From a candidate division FCPU426 bacterium (GTDB taxonomy: Bacteria; Oederibacteriota; Muellerivitia; Muellerivitales; Muellerivitaceae), in contig DAIDGV010000024.1 of assembly GCA_027452205.1 (NCBI GenBank), forward strand, positions 466,750 through 530,749: a DNA stretch of 64,000 nt, given 5' to 3'. Below, piece by piece: positions 57,215 through 64,000 of this stretch. The notes below the pieces were generated by a model that was given only the letters and a program-made list of their open reading frames with translations, did not search any database and was not told the origin of the DNA. Both the position numbers and the translations under genes were made by a program. Position 1 is the stretch's first letter. Each line of letters starts with the position of its first letter.

Positions 57215-57643
57215 TTAGTCCTTTTGGGTGAAATAGCGGCGGACAAACCACAAGTATCCAAAATAAGGGGTCATCATGAGCCAACTGATGTTCGACATCG
57301 ACTTGAACATTTCCAGCATGCCCGTTCTCTTCATGACCTCGATCTGTGTTTCGGGCACGTGCATTTGCTGATAGGCGCTCACGGGGTCCATGAACAAGAA
57401 CATGAAATAGCTGGCCACCGAGCCGACGATCACCAGGACCAGGGCGGCCCACCAGGCTTTCATTTCCAAGTGATAAAAACCGGCCGCGATGTAGAGCAGG
57501 GCGATAACGATCGCCAAAGCGATCAGCGCGACACCCCAAACGGGGATCGGCAGGCCAAATGGAGGAAGATTAAAACCCATCATGGTCAGAAAAAAGCCGA
57601 TATAGAGGAAATGGTCCAGCTCCATATGGGTCGAGTATGTCAT
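57215..57643 (-). CDS. Integral membrane protein of unknown function
   Basis: The start at ATG 57643 gives 142 residues. Longer readings run into the parB-like remnant. Three to four membrane helices are visible (FLYIGFFLTMMGF, WGVALIALAIVIALLYIAAG, WAALVLVIVGSVASYFMFLF). The C-terminal 40 residues include KRTGMLEMFKSM and a final helix (ISWLMMTPYFGYLWFV). No family is recognised. It is convergent with the small basic protein gene. Confidence 0.6.
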   Translation of the reverse strand: MTYSTHMELDHFLYIGFFLTMMGFNLPPFGLPIPVWGVALIALAIVIALLYIAAGFYHLEMKAWWAALVLVIVGSVASYFMFLFMDPVSAYQQMHVPETQIEVMKRTGMLEMFKSMSNISWLMMTPYFGYLWFVRRYFTQKD

Positions 57644-57726
57644 AAAAATCAAAAGCGGCCCAGTTGTTGTTTTGACGAGCCTGACAGGCTGAGGCGCGCG
57701 GGTTGGTCGTACGAGAGATATTAAAA

Positions 57727-57870
57727 TCAACCTTGGTGCCAGAGGATGACCGCCCACTCCCACAGGGTCTTGCCTATCTCCATCAGCGCCACGCGGGGGT
57801 GAAAGCCGTTCCTGTAAACCTCCCAGCCAAACCAGCCCAACAGCGCCAAGACAGATAGGCCCGTGACTAG
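57727..57870 (-). pseudogene. Remnant of a second parB-like gene (3' end only)
   Basis: The minus strand encodes an open stretch ending at the TGA at 57727 that matches the last ~45 residues of the ParB-like protein at 59001: LALLGWFGWEVYRNGFHP is identical, followed by RVALMEIGKTLWEW and the C-terminal WHQG. Nucleotide identity with 59014-59135 is high, and the differences are mostly conservative or silent. The upstream part of the gene is missing; homology ends before the ACTTGACT repeats. The fragment and the intact 3' end bracket the fic gene. Confidence 0.75.
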
Positions 57871-57890
57871 CGGAACCGCTCTGACAGGTT

Positions 57891-57921
57891 ACTTGACTAA
57901 TAACTTGACTTAAACTTGACT
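57891..57921 (+). promoter_or_regulatory. Triple ACTTGACT direct repeat in the fic promoter
   Basis: ACTTGACT occurs at 57891, 57903 and 57914, spaced 12 and 11 bp, about one helical turn each. The middle copy's TTGACT is 17 bp from TAAAGT and can act as a -35 box. The array ends 18 bp before the fic start, so it is a likely operator. Confidence 0.55.
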
Positions 57922-57939
57922 CATAATTAAAGTTATTTC

Positions 57940-58953
57940 ATGGCCTACGAACCTCAATACAAGATCACTTCGCACTTGGTTCAAATTCTGGAAGAGATCG
58001 CGGTCTTCCGTGAAAAGATAATGGCGGCGACCATCCAAGTTCCTTGGATACCGGCGCTGCAAAAAGACGCCCGGGCACGCAATACCCATAGCTCTACCGC
58101 TATTGAAGGCAATCCACTCACGCTGGAAGAAGTTCGGGTTCTTGAAGAGGGGCAAAAATTGCCATCGGCAACAGAACGTTCCAAACGGGAAGTTTTGAAT
58201 TATTTCGCCGCTTTGCGGCATGTGGAAAAACACGCGAATAAAAAATCTTTTCGTCATGAGGACATTTTCAAGCTTCACCATCTCATCGCCGCGGATGTGA
58301 TGGACCAGGGGAAAGCGGGAGGTTACCGTACCATGCAGGTGCGGGTAGGCAACCATATGCCTCCGGCGGCCCATCAAGTCAGCCCGCTCATGCGGGAATT
58401 TTTAGAATGGTGGAACGAAAGGTCGGCCGCTTTGTCGCCGGTCATTAGTTCGGCCATCGTTCATTATCGTTTTGAGGATATTCATCCTTTCGCGGACGGC
58501 AACGGCCGGACGGGGCGCATGCTAGCCCTTTGGGAACTGTATCGCCGGGGTTTTGACACGCACCATCTCTTTTCTGTGGATGAGGTCTATTGGGAAAAAA
58601 GGCAGCTTTATTACCAGCACCTAGACTTGGTTCGTAAAGAAGGGAACGATCTGACCGGTTGGTTGGAATATTCGGCAGAAGCGTTGCACTTAACGTTGGA
58701 AAGGGTTTGGAACCGAGCCCAGCATTTGGCCATCAAAGCAGGCCCGGAAAAAACGGTTTTGAGGCCGAGGCAGGAAAAGCTTTTAAACCTCCTACGGGAA
58801 AGACGAGAACTTTCGCCCAGCGAGCTCTGGAAAGCTTTAGGCGTATCCCGCCAGGGTGCCATGGATCTGCTCAAGCCCCTTATCAAAGCGGGACTTGTTC
58901 GTAAGGTGGGATCTAAAAAACTAGGAAAGTATGTTTTAGGTTCCGAAAAATAA
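57940..58953 (+). CDS. Fic-family AMP-transferase with intramolecular inhibitory helix and winged-helix tail
   Basis: This 337-residue protein has the complete Fic motif HPFADGNGRTGR (residues 182-193), so AMPylation activity is likely. STAIEGN (52-58) fits the S/TxxxE(G/N) inhibitory motif of class II (N-terminal) Fic proteins. The C-terminal 70 residues form a winged helix (LSPSELWKALGVSRQGAMDLL), suggesting DNA binding and autoregulation at the ACTTGACT array. It is bracketed by two copies of a parB-like 3' end and terminates in a hairpin shared with the convergent parB-like gene. Confidence 0.92.
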   Translation: MAYEPQYKITSHLVQILEEIAVFREKIMAATIQVPWIPALQKDARARNTHSSTAIEGNPLTLEEVRVLEEGQKLPSATERSKREVLNYFAALRHVEKHANKKSFRHEDIFKLHHLIAADVMDQGKAGGYRTMQVRVGNHMPPAAHQVSPLMREFLEWWNERSAALSPVISSAIVHYRFEDIHPFADGNGRTGRMLALWELYRRGFDTHHLFSVDEVYWEKRQLYYQHLDLVRKEGNDLTGWLEYSAEALHLTLERVWNRAQHLAIKAGPEKTVLRPRQEKLLNLLRERRELSPSELWKALGVSRQGAMDLLKPLIKAGLVRKVGSKKLGKYVLGSEK

Positions 58954-58961
58954 AGAAATTC

Positions 58962-58993
58962 AAAGGCTCCTGGAATTTCCAAGAGCCTTTCTT
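58962..58993. terminator. Bidirectional terminator between fic and the parB-like gene
   Basis: AAAGGCTC pairs with GAGCCTTT around 13 bases, with CTTATT on the plus strand and an A/T-rich tract on the minus strand. Confidence 0.7.
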
Positions 58994-59000
58994 ATTGTGC

Positions 59001-60407
59001 TTAACCTTGTCTCCACAAAAGAACCGTCCACTCCCACAGGGTCTTGCCTATCTCCATCAGTGCGCGGCGGGGGTGGAAGCCGTTCCTGTAAACCTCCCAG
59101 CCAAACCAGCCCAACAGCGCCAAGACCGCTAATCCCAAGGCGACCCGAACCACGTTGTAAACGGTTCGGCCTAAAGCTTTTAGAAGACCCTTCAGGCTGT
59201 TCTTCACGATCTTCCAAACGAACTTGCCGACGGGTTTGGCTATTTTCCAAGTGTGTTTGCCCAGCCAGGCCAGGCCGGCCCCAAGGGCATGGGCGGCCAA
59301 AAGCAGGGCCTCGAAGAAGGACGGCCTTTCGCCCTTCTTTACCTTGGCCTTGATGCGGCTGATGATCGAGATGCCAGCGGCCTCGCCCCAAATGAGGGAT
59401 TCGGTCTCGGACATTTGCCCGGTATGCCCCGCTTCGGAAAGGTGCTTGGGGATGGCTGCGTGGCCGGGTGCCTGTTGCAAAGCTTCCAGCGGAGCAACAG
59501 GCTTTGGCTGTGCCAATGGCGGGTGATCAATGCCATTGGCATGGGCAGAAGGGGCGGCCTGAGGCACTTGCCCGTTGGCCTCAGCGATTTGCTGGGGCCC
59601 AGGGTCATATTGCGCTGATCCCTTTACGGAATCAGCAGGGTCACCCGCCTGGACAGGCTCGGCCCGCTTCTTGGCCTGCGGCCTGGAAACAGCCGACTTC
59701 GCCACCAGTGCTTTGACCTTGGCGGCGGGTAGATGGTCCTGGAGGATGGTTTTGATCGCTTCTTGGGCCAGGACCTGGGCTTCTTCCACCGACCGACCGG
59801 TTAAGAGGGGTATCAGGTTCCGGGCCGACTCTTGATTGAACTCCCACAATTTCCCTTTGTTTTCGACGTCCTTGTCTCCGCCGGAGACAAGACCGTTCAA
59901 AAATAAGGCTTTTTGAGCTTCTAGGTCTTCGCGGATCATGGCCCGGCTGGCGGGGTTGAGCAGGCTCATGACCTGAACCGCCCGGTTGACGACCGACTTA
60001 TCCTTGCCCAGCTCGTCGGCTAGTTCCCGGATCGTCCAGCGGTTCTCGTCTTTTAAAGTTTCCCAGTTCTCGTAGTTGTCTAGCCAATAAGGTTTGACCC
60101 CTTCGTTGCTGGTCTCGGCCATGATCTTGGCCTCCGCCAGGGTGATATCCATGATCTCGGCTTCGATATGGGTCTTCTTTAGGTCTCGAAAGGCCAGCAT
60201 GCGTCTTTGGCCTGAAATGATCCACCAGCCCTTGTCGGCTTTGAGAACCTCGATCCGGCGGACCTTTCCGCCCTTCTCAATAAAAGCCCTCAGGTTGGCC
60301 TGTTCGACGGGGTCGATGTATTTACGGGGGTTCCATGAGGGGACGAAGAGCTCGTCCAGGGGCAGCAGGGTGATCTGAGGCATCGTGACAGATAGGTCCT
60401 GAGACAT
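59001..60407 (-). CDS. parB: ParB/Spo0J-like protein with coding repeats and a C-terminal membrane segment
   Basis: This 468-residue protein has an N-terminal ParB nuclease-like domain (residues about 10-105: VPSWNPRKYI, arginine motif SGQRRMLAFRD at 65-75) and a helix-turn-helix (TIRELADELGKDKSVVNRAV, about 124-143). The middle (about 225-330) is low-complexity and contains two in-frame palindromic coding repeats. The C-terminus has basic amphipathic helices and a membrane helix (RVALGLAVLALLGWFGWEVY), which is unusual for ParB. No parA is nearby. AGGAG precedes the ATG. It may be a membrane-tethered DNA-binding protein of a mobile element. Confidence 0.78.
   Translation of the reverse strand: MSQDLSVTMPQITLLPLDELFVPSWNPRKYIDPVEQANLRAFIEKGGKVRRIEVLKADKGWWIISGQRRMLAFRDLKKTHIEAEIMDITLAEAKIMAETSNEGVKPYWLDNYENWETLKDENRWTIRELADELGKDKSVVNRAVQVMSLLNPASRAMIREDLEAQKALFLNGLVSGGDKDVENKGKLWEFNQESARNLIPLLTGRSVEEAQVLAQEAIKTILQDHLPAAKVKALVAKSAVSRPQAKKRAEPVQAGDPADSVKGSAQYDPGPQQIAEANGQVPQAAPSAHANGIDHPPLAQPKPVAPLEALQQAPGHAAIPKHLSEAGHTGQMSETESLIWGEAAGISIISRIKAKVKKGERPSFFEALLLAAHALGAGLAWLGKHTWKIAKPVGKFVWKIVKNSLKGLLKALGRTVYNVVRVALGLAVLALLGWFGWEVYRNGFHPRRALMEIGKTLWEWTVLLWRQG
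59470..59540 (-). repeat. Palindromic coding repeat, second copy in parB
   Basis: On the minus strand a perfect 9-bp stem, GCCAATGGC...GCCATTGGC (59512-59540, 11-base loop), is followed by ACAGCCAAAGCCTGTTGCTC and CGCTGGAAGCTTTGCAACAG. The tail is about 88 % identical over 50 bases to the addB copy. It is read in the same frame (LAQPKPVAPLEALQQA). Confidence 0.75.
59582..59636 (-). repeat. Palindromic coding repeat, first copy in parB
   Basis: On the minus strand the stem GCTGATTCC-GTAAA-GGGATCAGC (59614-59636) is followed by GCAATATGACCCTGGGCCCC. It is read in frame as ADSVKGSAQYDPGPQQIAEA, aligned with ADSIMESAQPKLAPRPVASA of the addA copy. The stem is clear; the tail is more diverged than in the other copies. 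Confidence 0.6.
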
Positions 60408-60664
60408 AAGGTTCTCCTGAGGTGGTCTTAAAAACAGGAGAAATTTACAAAAACGGACCTTTTGCCCTCAAGAAAAACCAGACCCATTGGGGGTTCACGA
60501 TAACCCCGGCGCTTTTATCGTTTGAAGGCGTCAGGTAGACATAAAAGAATATCGTTATTTGGTCACGACCATTTTACGATCGCCAAGAAATTGGTCGGGC
60601 GAGGATGAAACCCTAATCCTGGAATAAAAGGTGTTTTGGGCGCATTGTTATCTGTAGGTCAATT

Positions 60665-60684
60665 GTGTACCATATGTGTACACA
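60665..60684 (+). promoter_or_regulatory. GTGTAC repeat operator of the Phd-PIN pair
   Basis: GTGTAC occurs at 60665 and 60676 (11-bp period), the second as part of the palindrome GTGTACAC. It lies 20-40 bases before the antitoxin start, the usual place for Phd/YefM autoregulation. No gene is seen in the ~300 bases between parB and this operon. Confidence 0.5.
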
Positions 60685-60704
60685 GTTTTTTCGGGGAGGT
60701 TGTT

Positions 60705-60992
60705 ATGAAATTCGTATCCGTTCGTGATTTTCGATCAAAGTCGGGAAAGGTCTGGAAGGATCTGGCGAATGAAAAAGACCTTCTTTTGACCTCCAACGGT
60801 AAACCCATCGCCCTGATCAGCTCGGTTAACGAAGAAACGGTCGAGGGGTCTTTAGCCCTTTTGCGCCGGGCCCGCGCTACCGCCGCGGTCGAAAAGATAC
60901 AATCGCGTTCCTTGGCCACGGAAGCTGACAAATTGTCCCTCAAAGAGATCAACGCCGAGATCGCTTCGGTCCGCAAGGGCCGTAAGGCGTGA
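60705..60992 (+). CDS. Phd/YefM-family antitoxin
   Basis: The start at ATG 60705 (GGGGAGG upstream) gives 95 residues. The N-terminal fold MKFVSVRDFRSKSGKVWKDL, then LLLTSNGKPIALISSV, is typical of Phd/YefM DNA-binding antitoxins. The C-terminal half (LSLKEINAEIASVRKGRKA) would wrap the toxin. The stop overlaps the start of the PIN-domain gene by four bases (GTGA). It is expected to repress its own promoter at the GTGTAC repeats. Confidence 0.85.
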   Translation: MKFVSVRDFRSKSGKVWKDLANEKDLLLTSNGKPIALISSVNEETVEGSLALLRRARATAAVEKIQSRSLATEADKLSLKEINAEIASVRKGRKA

Positions 60993-61402
60993 AGGTTGTC
61001 CTCGACACCAATGTTCTGGTCTCGGGTCTTTTGTCCCCCTTTGGGCCGCCGGGTGAAATTGTCCGCTTGGTCTCGTCCGGGTCCCTGCAACTTTGCTTTG
61101 ACGCCCGCATCTTGTCCGAATACGAAGATGTGCTGAAACGGCCCAAGTTCGGTTTTTCCTCGGCCCAAACACGGGTCCTTTTGAACCAGATCGAAGGGGA
61201 TGGTTTCGTGGTCGCGGCCGAACCCTTGTCCCACCGGTTACCGGATGTCGGGGACGAACCTTTTTTGGAAGTGGCTTGGACAGGCAAGGCCGAAGCGCTT
61301 ATTACGGGCAACACCAAACATTTTCCTCGCGCCGCTTGTGGCCCAGTGCCGGTTGTTTCACCCGCCGATTTTTTGGAGCTTTACCGCAAAAAGATGAAAT
61401 AA
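60989..61402 (+). CDS. PIN-domain toxin (COG1569 family)
   Basis: This 137-residue protein starts at GTG 60989, overlapping the antitoxin stop. PIN-domain acidic residues are visible: VVLDTNVLVSGLLSP (Asp6), SEYEDVLKRPKF (Glu about 44), DVGDEPFLEVAWTGKAEALIT (Asp/Glu about 87-90) and the terminal TGNTKHF. The family consists of Mg-dependent ribonucleases that act as toxins when the antitoxin is lost. The operon ends in a strong terminator. Confidence 0.88.
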   Translation: MKVVLDTNVLVSGLLSPFGPPGEIVRLVSSGSLQLCFDARILSEYEDVLKRPKFGFSSAQTRVLLNQIEGDGFVVAAEPLSHRLPDVGDEPFLEVAWTGKAEALITGNTKHFPRAACGPVPVVSPADFLELYRKKMK

Positions 61403-61430
61403 ACGCTCGATACCAAATAGAAAAACTTTT

Positions 61431-61460
61431 AAAAGGCGGCCTTTTGGCCGCCTTTTTTGT
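61431..61460 (+). terminator. Rho-independent terminator
   Basis: AAAGGCGGC pairs with GCCGCCTTT around CTTTTG, with TTTTTT following. Confidence 0.92.
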
Positions 61461-61525
61461 AGGTGGACTAGGGCAGAAGGGCTTTCCTGGTGATAATAAG
61501 GCGTCTAAAACAGCGGGAGGCAGCT

Positions 61526-61702
61526 ATGAAGAACGTGGAACTGAAGGTTGAAGGCAACATCCTGACCATCAAGGTCGATCTGACCAAAGAGTTTGGCCCC
61601 TCGGCCAGCGGCAAGACCATCATTGTGGCGTCAACGGAAGGCAATCAGTCGTTACCCGATCGAGACGAGAAGATTGGGCTGAATGTTTATAAGAAAAAGT
61701 AA
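61526..61702 (+). CDS. 58-residue conserved small protein of unknown function
   Basis: The start at ATG 61526 has GGGAGG nine bases upstream. The product begins MKNVELKVEGNILTIKVDLT, contains GPSASGKTIIVASTEGN and ends GLNVYKKK. The SASGKT stretch is not a P-loop in this short beta-rich protein. Closely similar unannotated small proteins seem, from memory, to occur in many environmental bacteria. It lies at the edge of the restriction-system genes but is not clearly part of that operon. Confidence 0.6.
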   Translation: MKNVELKVEGNILTIKVDLTKEFGPSASGKTIIVASTEGNQSLPDRDEKIGLNVYKKK

Positions 61703-61732
61703 ATAGACCAAAACGATAAAAGGATTAAATGT

Positions 61733-62635
61733 ATGGCCATTCTTGAAAAGATCGTCGAAGTTATTTTGGGAAAGGAAATAGAGAAGTTATTAGAAGGTCC
61801 ACCAAAAACGGCGATCAATAATTCCGAAAATGAGATGGTGAACGTTAATAATGGAAATCAGATCATCAATTTTTCAGAAAAAATGAAATTCCAAAACGAA
61901 TCACAAGAATTATTTGACAGTAATTTCTTATCCAAAAAGCTCAGAGAAGTTTTTCATTTAATGAATCAGGGAAGAAGATTAGATAAATTTACAACAGAGG
62001 GCATTACTCGTTTATTGCAAATGGAAAGCTACGAGTTAGCTTACGATTATTTCAATGGCAATAAAATTCCAACAATAGGTTTTATTGATAATTTTTGTAA
62101 TGTCTTTGGTGTGAATAAATTATTTTTTGAACAAGATGGAGTTCCTCCGTTCAAGAGCGACGAATTTTCTATGAGTCCGTATCAGGTTTTGGAACTTGTT
62201 AAAAATAATGATTTTGAAAATTTATATCTTGTTCGTTCAAAAGGCAAAGAGGGGAAAACGGGCGTAGTATTGATGATCTCCAAATACTATTTTCGTGTAT
62301 TGTCGAAAGTTTATTGGACTAGTTCTGAGGGCGGCGGAACATCGCAACGACAAACGGCCGAGTTGTTTGAAGTAATAGAGTCTTTAAACGGCCAATTCAG
62401 GCCTCGTCCGCAAGGCATACTGATTAATGATGAGGTATTTGATTCGTTATTCTCCGGCAAAATGTATCCACCAAATCTGACTCAGATTTCTCATGCTTTT
62501 AGTCATTGGGCTGATTACTTGTGGGATATTCATCATCAAGATGCAAGGGAAGAAAACTATAGGGAATGGTTTGGAGAAGCGTTTTTAGAAACTCAAAAAA
62601 TTATTGAATACAGTGGTAAAAGAAAAGCTTCGTAA
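61733..62635 (+). CDS. AT-rich gene with XRE/CI-like helix-turn-helix segment next to hsdM
   Basis: This 300-residue protein is coded by visibly AT-rich DNA, unlike the ParB and HsdM genes around it, which suggests recent acquisition. Residues about 66-140 contain the second half of an XRE-like domain: ITRLLQMESYELAYDYFNG, then KIPTIGFIDNFCNVFGVNKL and FEQDGVPPF, the last like the LxxGxGxPF end of phage-repressor HTH domains. The C-terminal 160 residues match no family I know (SKYYFRVLSKVYW, HWADYLWDIHH). hsdM begins 23 bases downstream, so it may regulate, or act with, the restriction system. AAGGA precedes the ATG. Confidence 0.6.
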   Translation: MAILEKIVEVILGKEIEKLLEGPPKTAINNSENEMVNVNNGNQIINFSEKMKFQNESQELFDSNFLSKKLREVFHLMNQGRRLDKFTTEGITRLLQMESYELAYDYFNGNKIPTIGFIDNFCNVFGVNKLFFEQDGVPPFKSDEFSMSPYQVLELVKNNDFENLYLVRSKGKEGKTGVVLMISKYYFRVLSKVYWTSSEGGGTSQRQTAELFEVIESLNGQFRPRPQGILINDEVFDSLFSGKMYPPNLTQISHAFSHWADYLWDIHHQDAREENYREWFGEAFLETQKIIEYSGKRKAS

Positions 62636-62658
62636 AACTACCCATGCGAAAGATTTAA

Positions 62659-64000
62659 ATGAACACCGAAGAAACAAAATTCCTCAAAGACCTCGACAAG
62701 CAGTTGTGGACGGCGGCGGACCAATTGCGCTCCAACTTGGACGCAGCGGTCTACAAGCACGTCGTCCTCGGGCTTATTTTCCTCAAATACGTCTCAGACG
62801 CCTTCAAAGAGAGGCATGAAGAACTGGAAGCGGCCTTTGCCGATCCTAAAAATGACTATTACCTGGAAGATCCCAAAGATAGGGCGAAAGAATTAGAAGT
62901 CCGCGACTACTACCTGGAAAAGAACGTCTTTTGGGTGCCTGCCCTGGCCAGGTGGGATTTCATCAAGGCAAACGCCAAGGTTGCCAATGGCACCAAGTTA
63001 ACCGTTAAAAACGGTAAAACCTTCCAATATACGTTCAATGGAATCGGTAAATTATTGGATGACGCTTTGGGCGAAGTGGAAAAAGACAATACACAACTTA
63101 AGAACGTCCTCGAAAAAAACTATGCCCGCATGCAGATTGATTCGATATTACCCAGTCTGATAGACCGCATCGCCGACATACCGTTTCATCATGCTTCCCT
63201 CAAGGCCAAAGACATCCTGGGCCATGTTTATGAATATTTCCTGGGTGAATTTGCCACTGCCGAAGGCAAAAAAGGCGGCCAATATTACACACCCAAGTCC
63301 ATCGTGACCCTCATTGTTGAAATGCTCCAACCTTTCCAAGGTCGGGTTTACGACCCCTGCTGTGGTTCGGGCGGTTTCTTTGTGCAATCCGCTGAATTCA
63401 TTGAGCAATATGCGGACGTCAAACACTACGACGCCGACACCCAAAGACAGAAGATTTCCATTTATGGGCAGGAATCCAACCCTACCACTTGGCGCCTCGC
63501 CTGCATGAACCTGGCCATCCGGGGTTTGGGTTATGACCTGGGAAAAGAATGGGCCGATACCCTATCGAGGGACTTGCACCCGGACTTACGGGCCGACTTC
63601 ATAATGGCCAACCCGCCCTTCAACATGAAAGAGTGGGACAGCGCTGTTCGTGAAGACGATCCCCGCTGGAAATACGGCACTCCACCCACCGGCAATGCCA
63701 ACTTCGCCTGGGTGCAGCACATGATTTTTCATTTGGCCCCGCAAGGCAGTATGGGTCTTTTGCTGGCAAATGGTTCCATGAGTTCAAACACCAACAATGA
63801 AGGGGAAATCCGCAAGGCATTCCTTCAGGCGGACTTGGTGGAATGTATGGTTTCCCTGCCCGGCCAGCTTTTCACCAATACGCAAATCCCCGCCTGTATC
63901 TGGTTTCTCACCAAGAACAAGTCCGCCCGAAACGGTTTGCGTGACCGCAAGGGTGAAACCCTTTTTATCGACGCCCGCGATTTGGGCTACATGAAAGACC
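62659..64000 (+). CDS. hsdM: Type I restriction-modification system methyltransferase subunit (partial, cut by window edge)
   Basis: The reading frame is open from ATG 62659 to the window end (447 codons). The N-terminal HsdM bundle (residues about 6-165) starts with FLKDLDKQLWTAADQLR and YKHVVLGLIFLKYVSDAF. The adenine-methyltransferase domain has the SAM motif YDPCCGSGGFFVQ (about residue 231) preceded by GGQYYTPKSIVTLIVEML, and the catalytic motif IMANPPFN (about 317). HsdM methylates adenine at the recognition site, and with HsdS and HsdR forms the type I complex. The hsdS and hsdR genes would lie beyond the window. Confidence 0.95.
   Translation, partial: MNTEETKFLKDLDKQLWTAADQLRSNLDAAVYKHVVLGLIFLKYVSDAFKERHEELEAAFADPKNDYYLEDPKDRAKELEVRDYYLEKNVFWVPALARWDFIKANAKVANGTKLTVKNGKTFQYTFNGIGKLLDDALGEVEKDNTQLKNVLEKNYARMQIDSILPSLIDRIADIPFHHASLKAKDILGHVYEYFLGEFATAEGKKGGQYYTPKSIVTLIVEMLQPFQGRVYDPCCGSGGFFVQSAEFIEQYADVKHYDADTQRQKISIYGQESNPTTWRLACMNLAIRGLGYDLGKEWADTLSRDLHPDLRADFIMANPPFNMKEWDSAVREDDPRWKYGTPPTGNANFAWVQHMIFHLAPQGSMGLLLANGSMSSNTNNEGEIRKAFLQADLVECMVSLPGQLFTNTQIPACIWFLTKNKSARNGLRDRKGETLFIDARDLGYMKD

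Noticed and set aside
57644-57763. N-terminal extension of the membrane protein at 57215
   Set aside because: It would read through the antiparallel frame of the parB remnant and adds a basic, proline-rich stretch without a ribosome site.
57891-57921. Replication iterons at the ACTTGACT array
   Set aside because: There are only three short copies, no Rep gene, and they overlap a promoter directly before fic, so an operator is simpler.
1-64000. CRISPR array
   Set aside because: No run of regularly spaced identical 25-40 bp repeats was seen. All repeats found are palindromes, coding repeats or operators.

Overview
The window looks like chromosome from a Gram-negative bacterium of an uncultivated lineage. 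It is moderately GC-rich (about 57 % by eye) and uses TTG and GTG starts often. It carries an LPS heptose epimerase (hldD), lipoprotein-type signal peptides, the squalene genes hpnCDE, sigma-54 regulation, and many intergenic palindromes of a kind common in environmental genomes. I cannot name the phylum from sequence alone. There is no rRNA or CRISPR array; one tRNA gene (Val, CAC) is present.

1-24 kb is mostly housekeeping and metabolism: a GH50-like secreted glycosidase, thiO, hldD, purC, a split YeeE/YedE sulfur transporter, a PAP2 phosphatase, an M3 oligopeptidase, a small RecB-family nuclease with a possible clamp-binding tail, a HEAT-repeat protein, a LysM lipoprotein, ispH and an addB-addA helicase/nuclease operon. 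24-28 kb is a module with visibly different composition: two divergent genes for secreted proteins lie between two copies of one structured-RNA 3' end. The longer copy (about 27.63-28.05 kb, minus strand) looks like an uncharacterised non-coding RNA.

28-44 kb holds an esterase, a zinc/cadmium exporter, the hpnC-hpnD-hpnE operon (FPP to squalene), tRNA-Val, an NtrC-type two-component system facing a good sigma-54 promoter in front of a secreted protein, chrA, queD, a DUF2225 protein and nadE. 44-56 kb holds YfcE, an IscA-like protein, lipoate ligase, lpd, two tandem mini zinc-ribbon proteins, two paralogous 685-residue GT-C membrane proteins flanking an ABC-2 exporter, and prfC.

56-64 kb is an accessory, defence-like island. 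It has two toxin-antitoxin-like pairs, a Fic protein flanked by duplicated 3' ends of a ParB-like gene, small orphan genes, an AT-rich gene with an XRE-like segment, and the start of a type I restriction system (hsdM, cut by the window edge).

The most unusual signal is a palindrome-plus-tail repeat inserted in frame, in the same orientation and the same reading frame, in three protein genes: addB, addA and twice in parB. It adds an (S/A)AQPK-type segment to unrelated proteins. Alongside it are the duplicated structured RNA and several families of intergenic palindromes, one pair of which is about 99 % identical.
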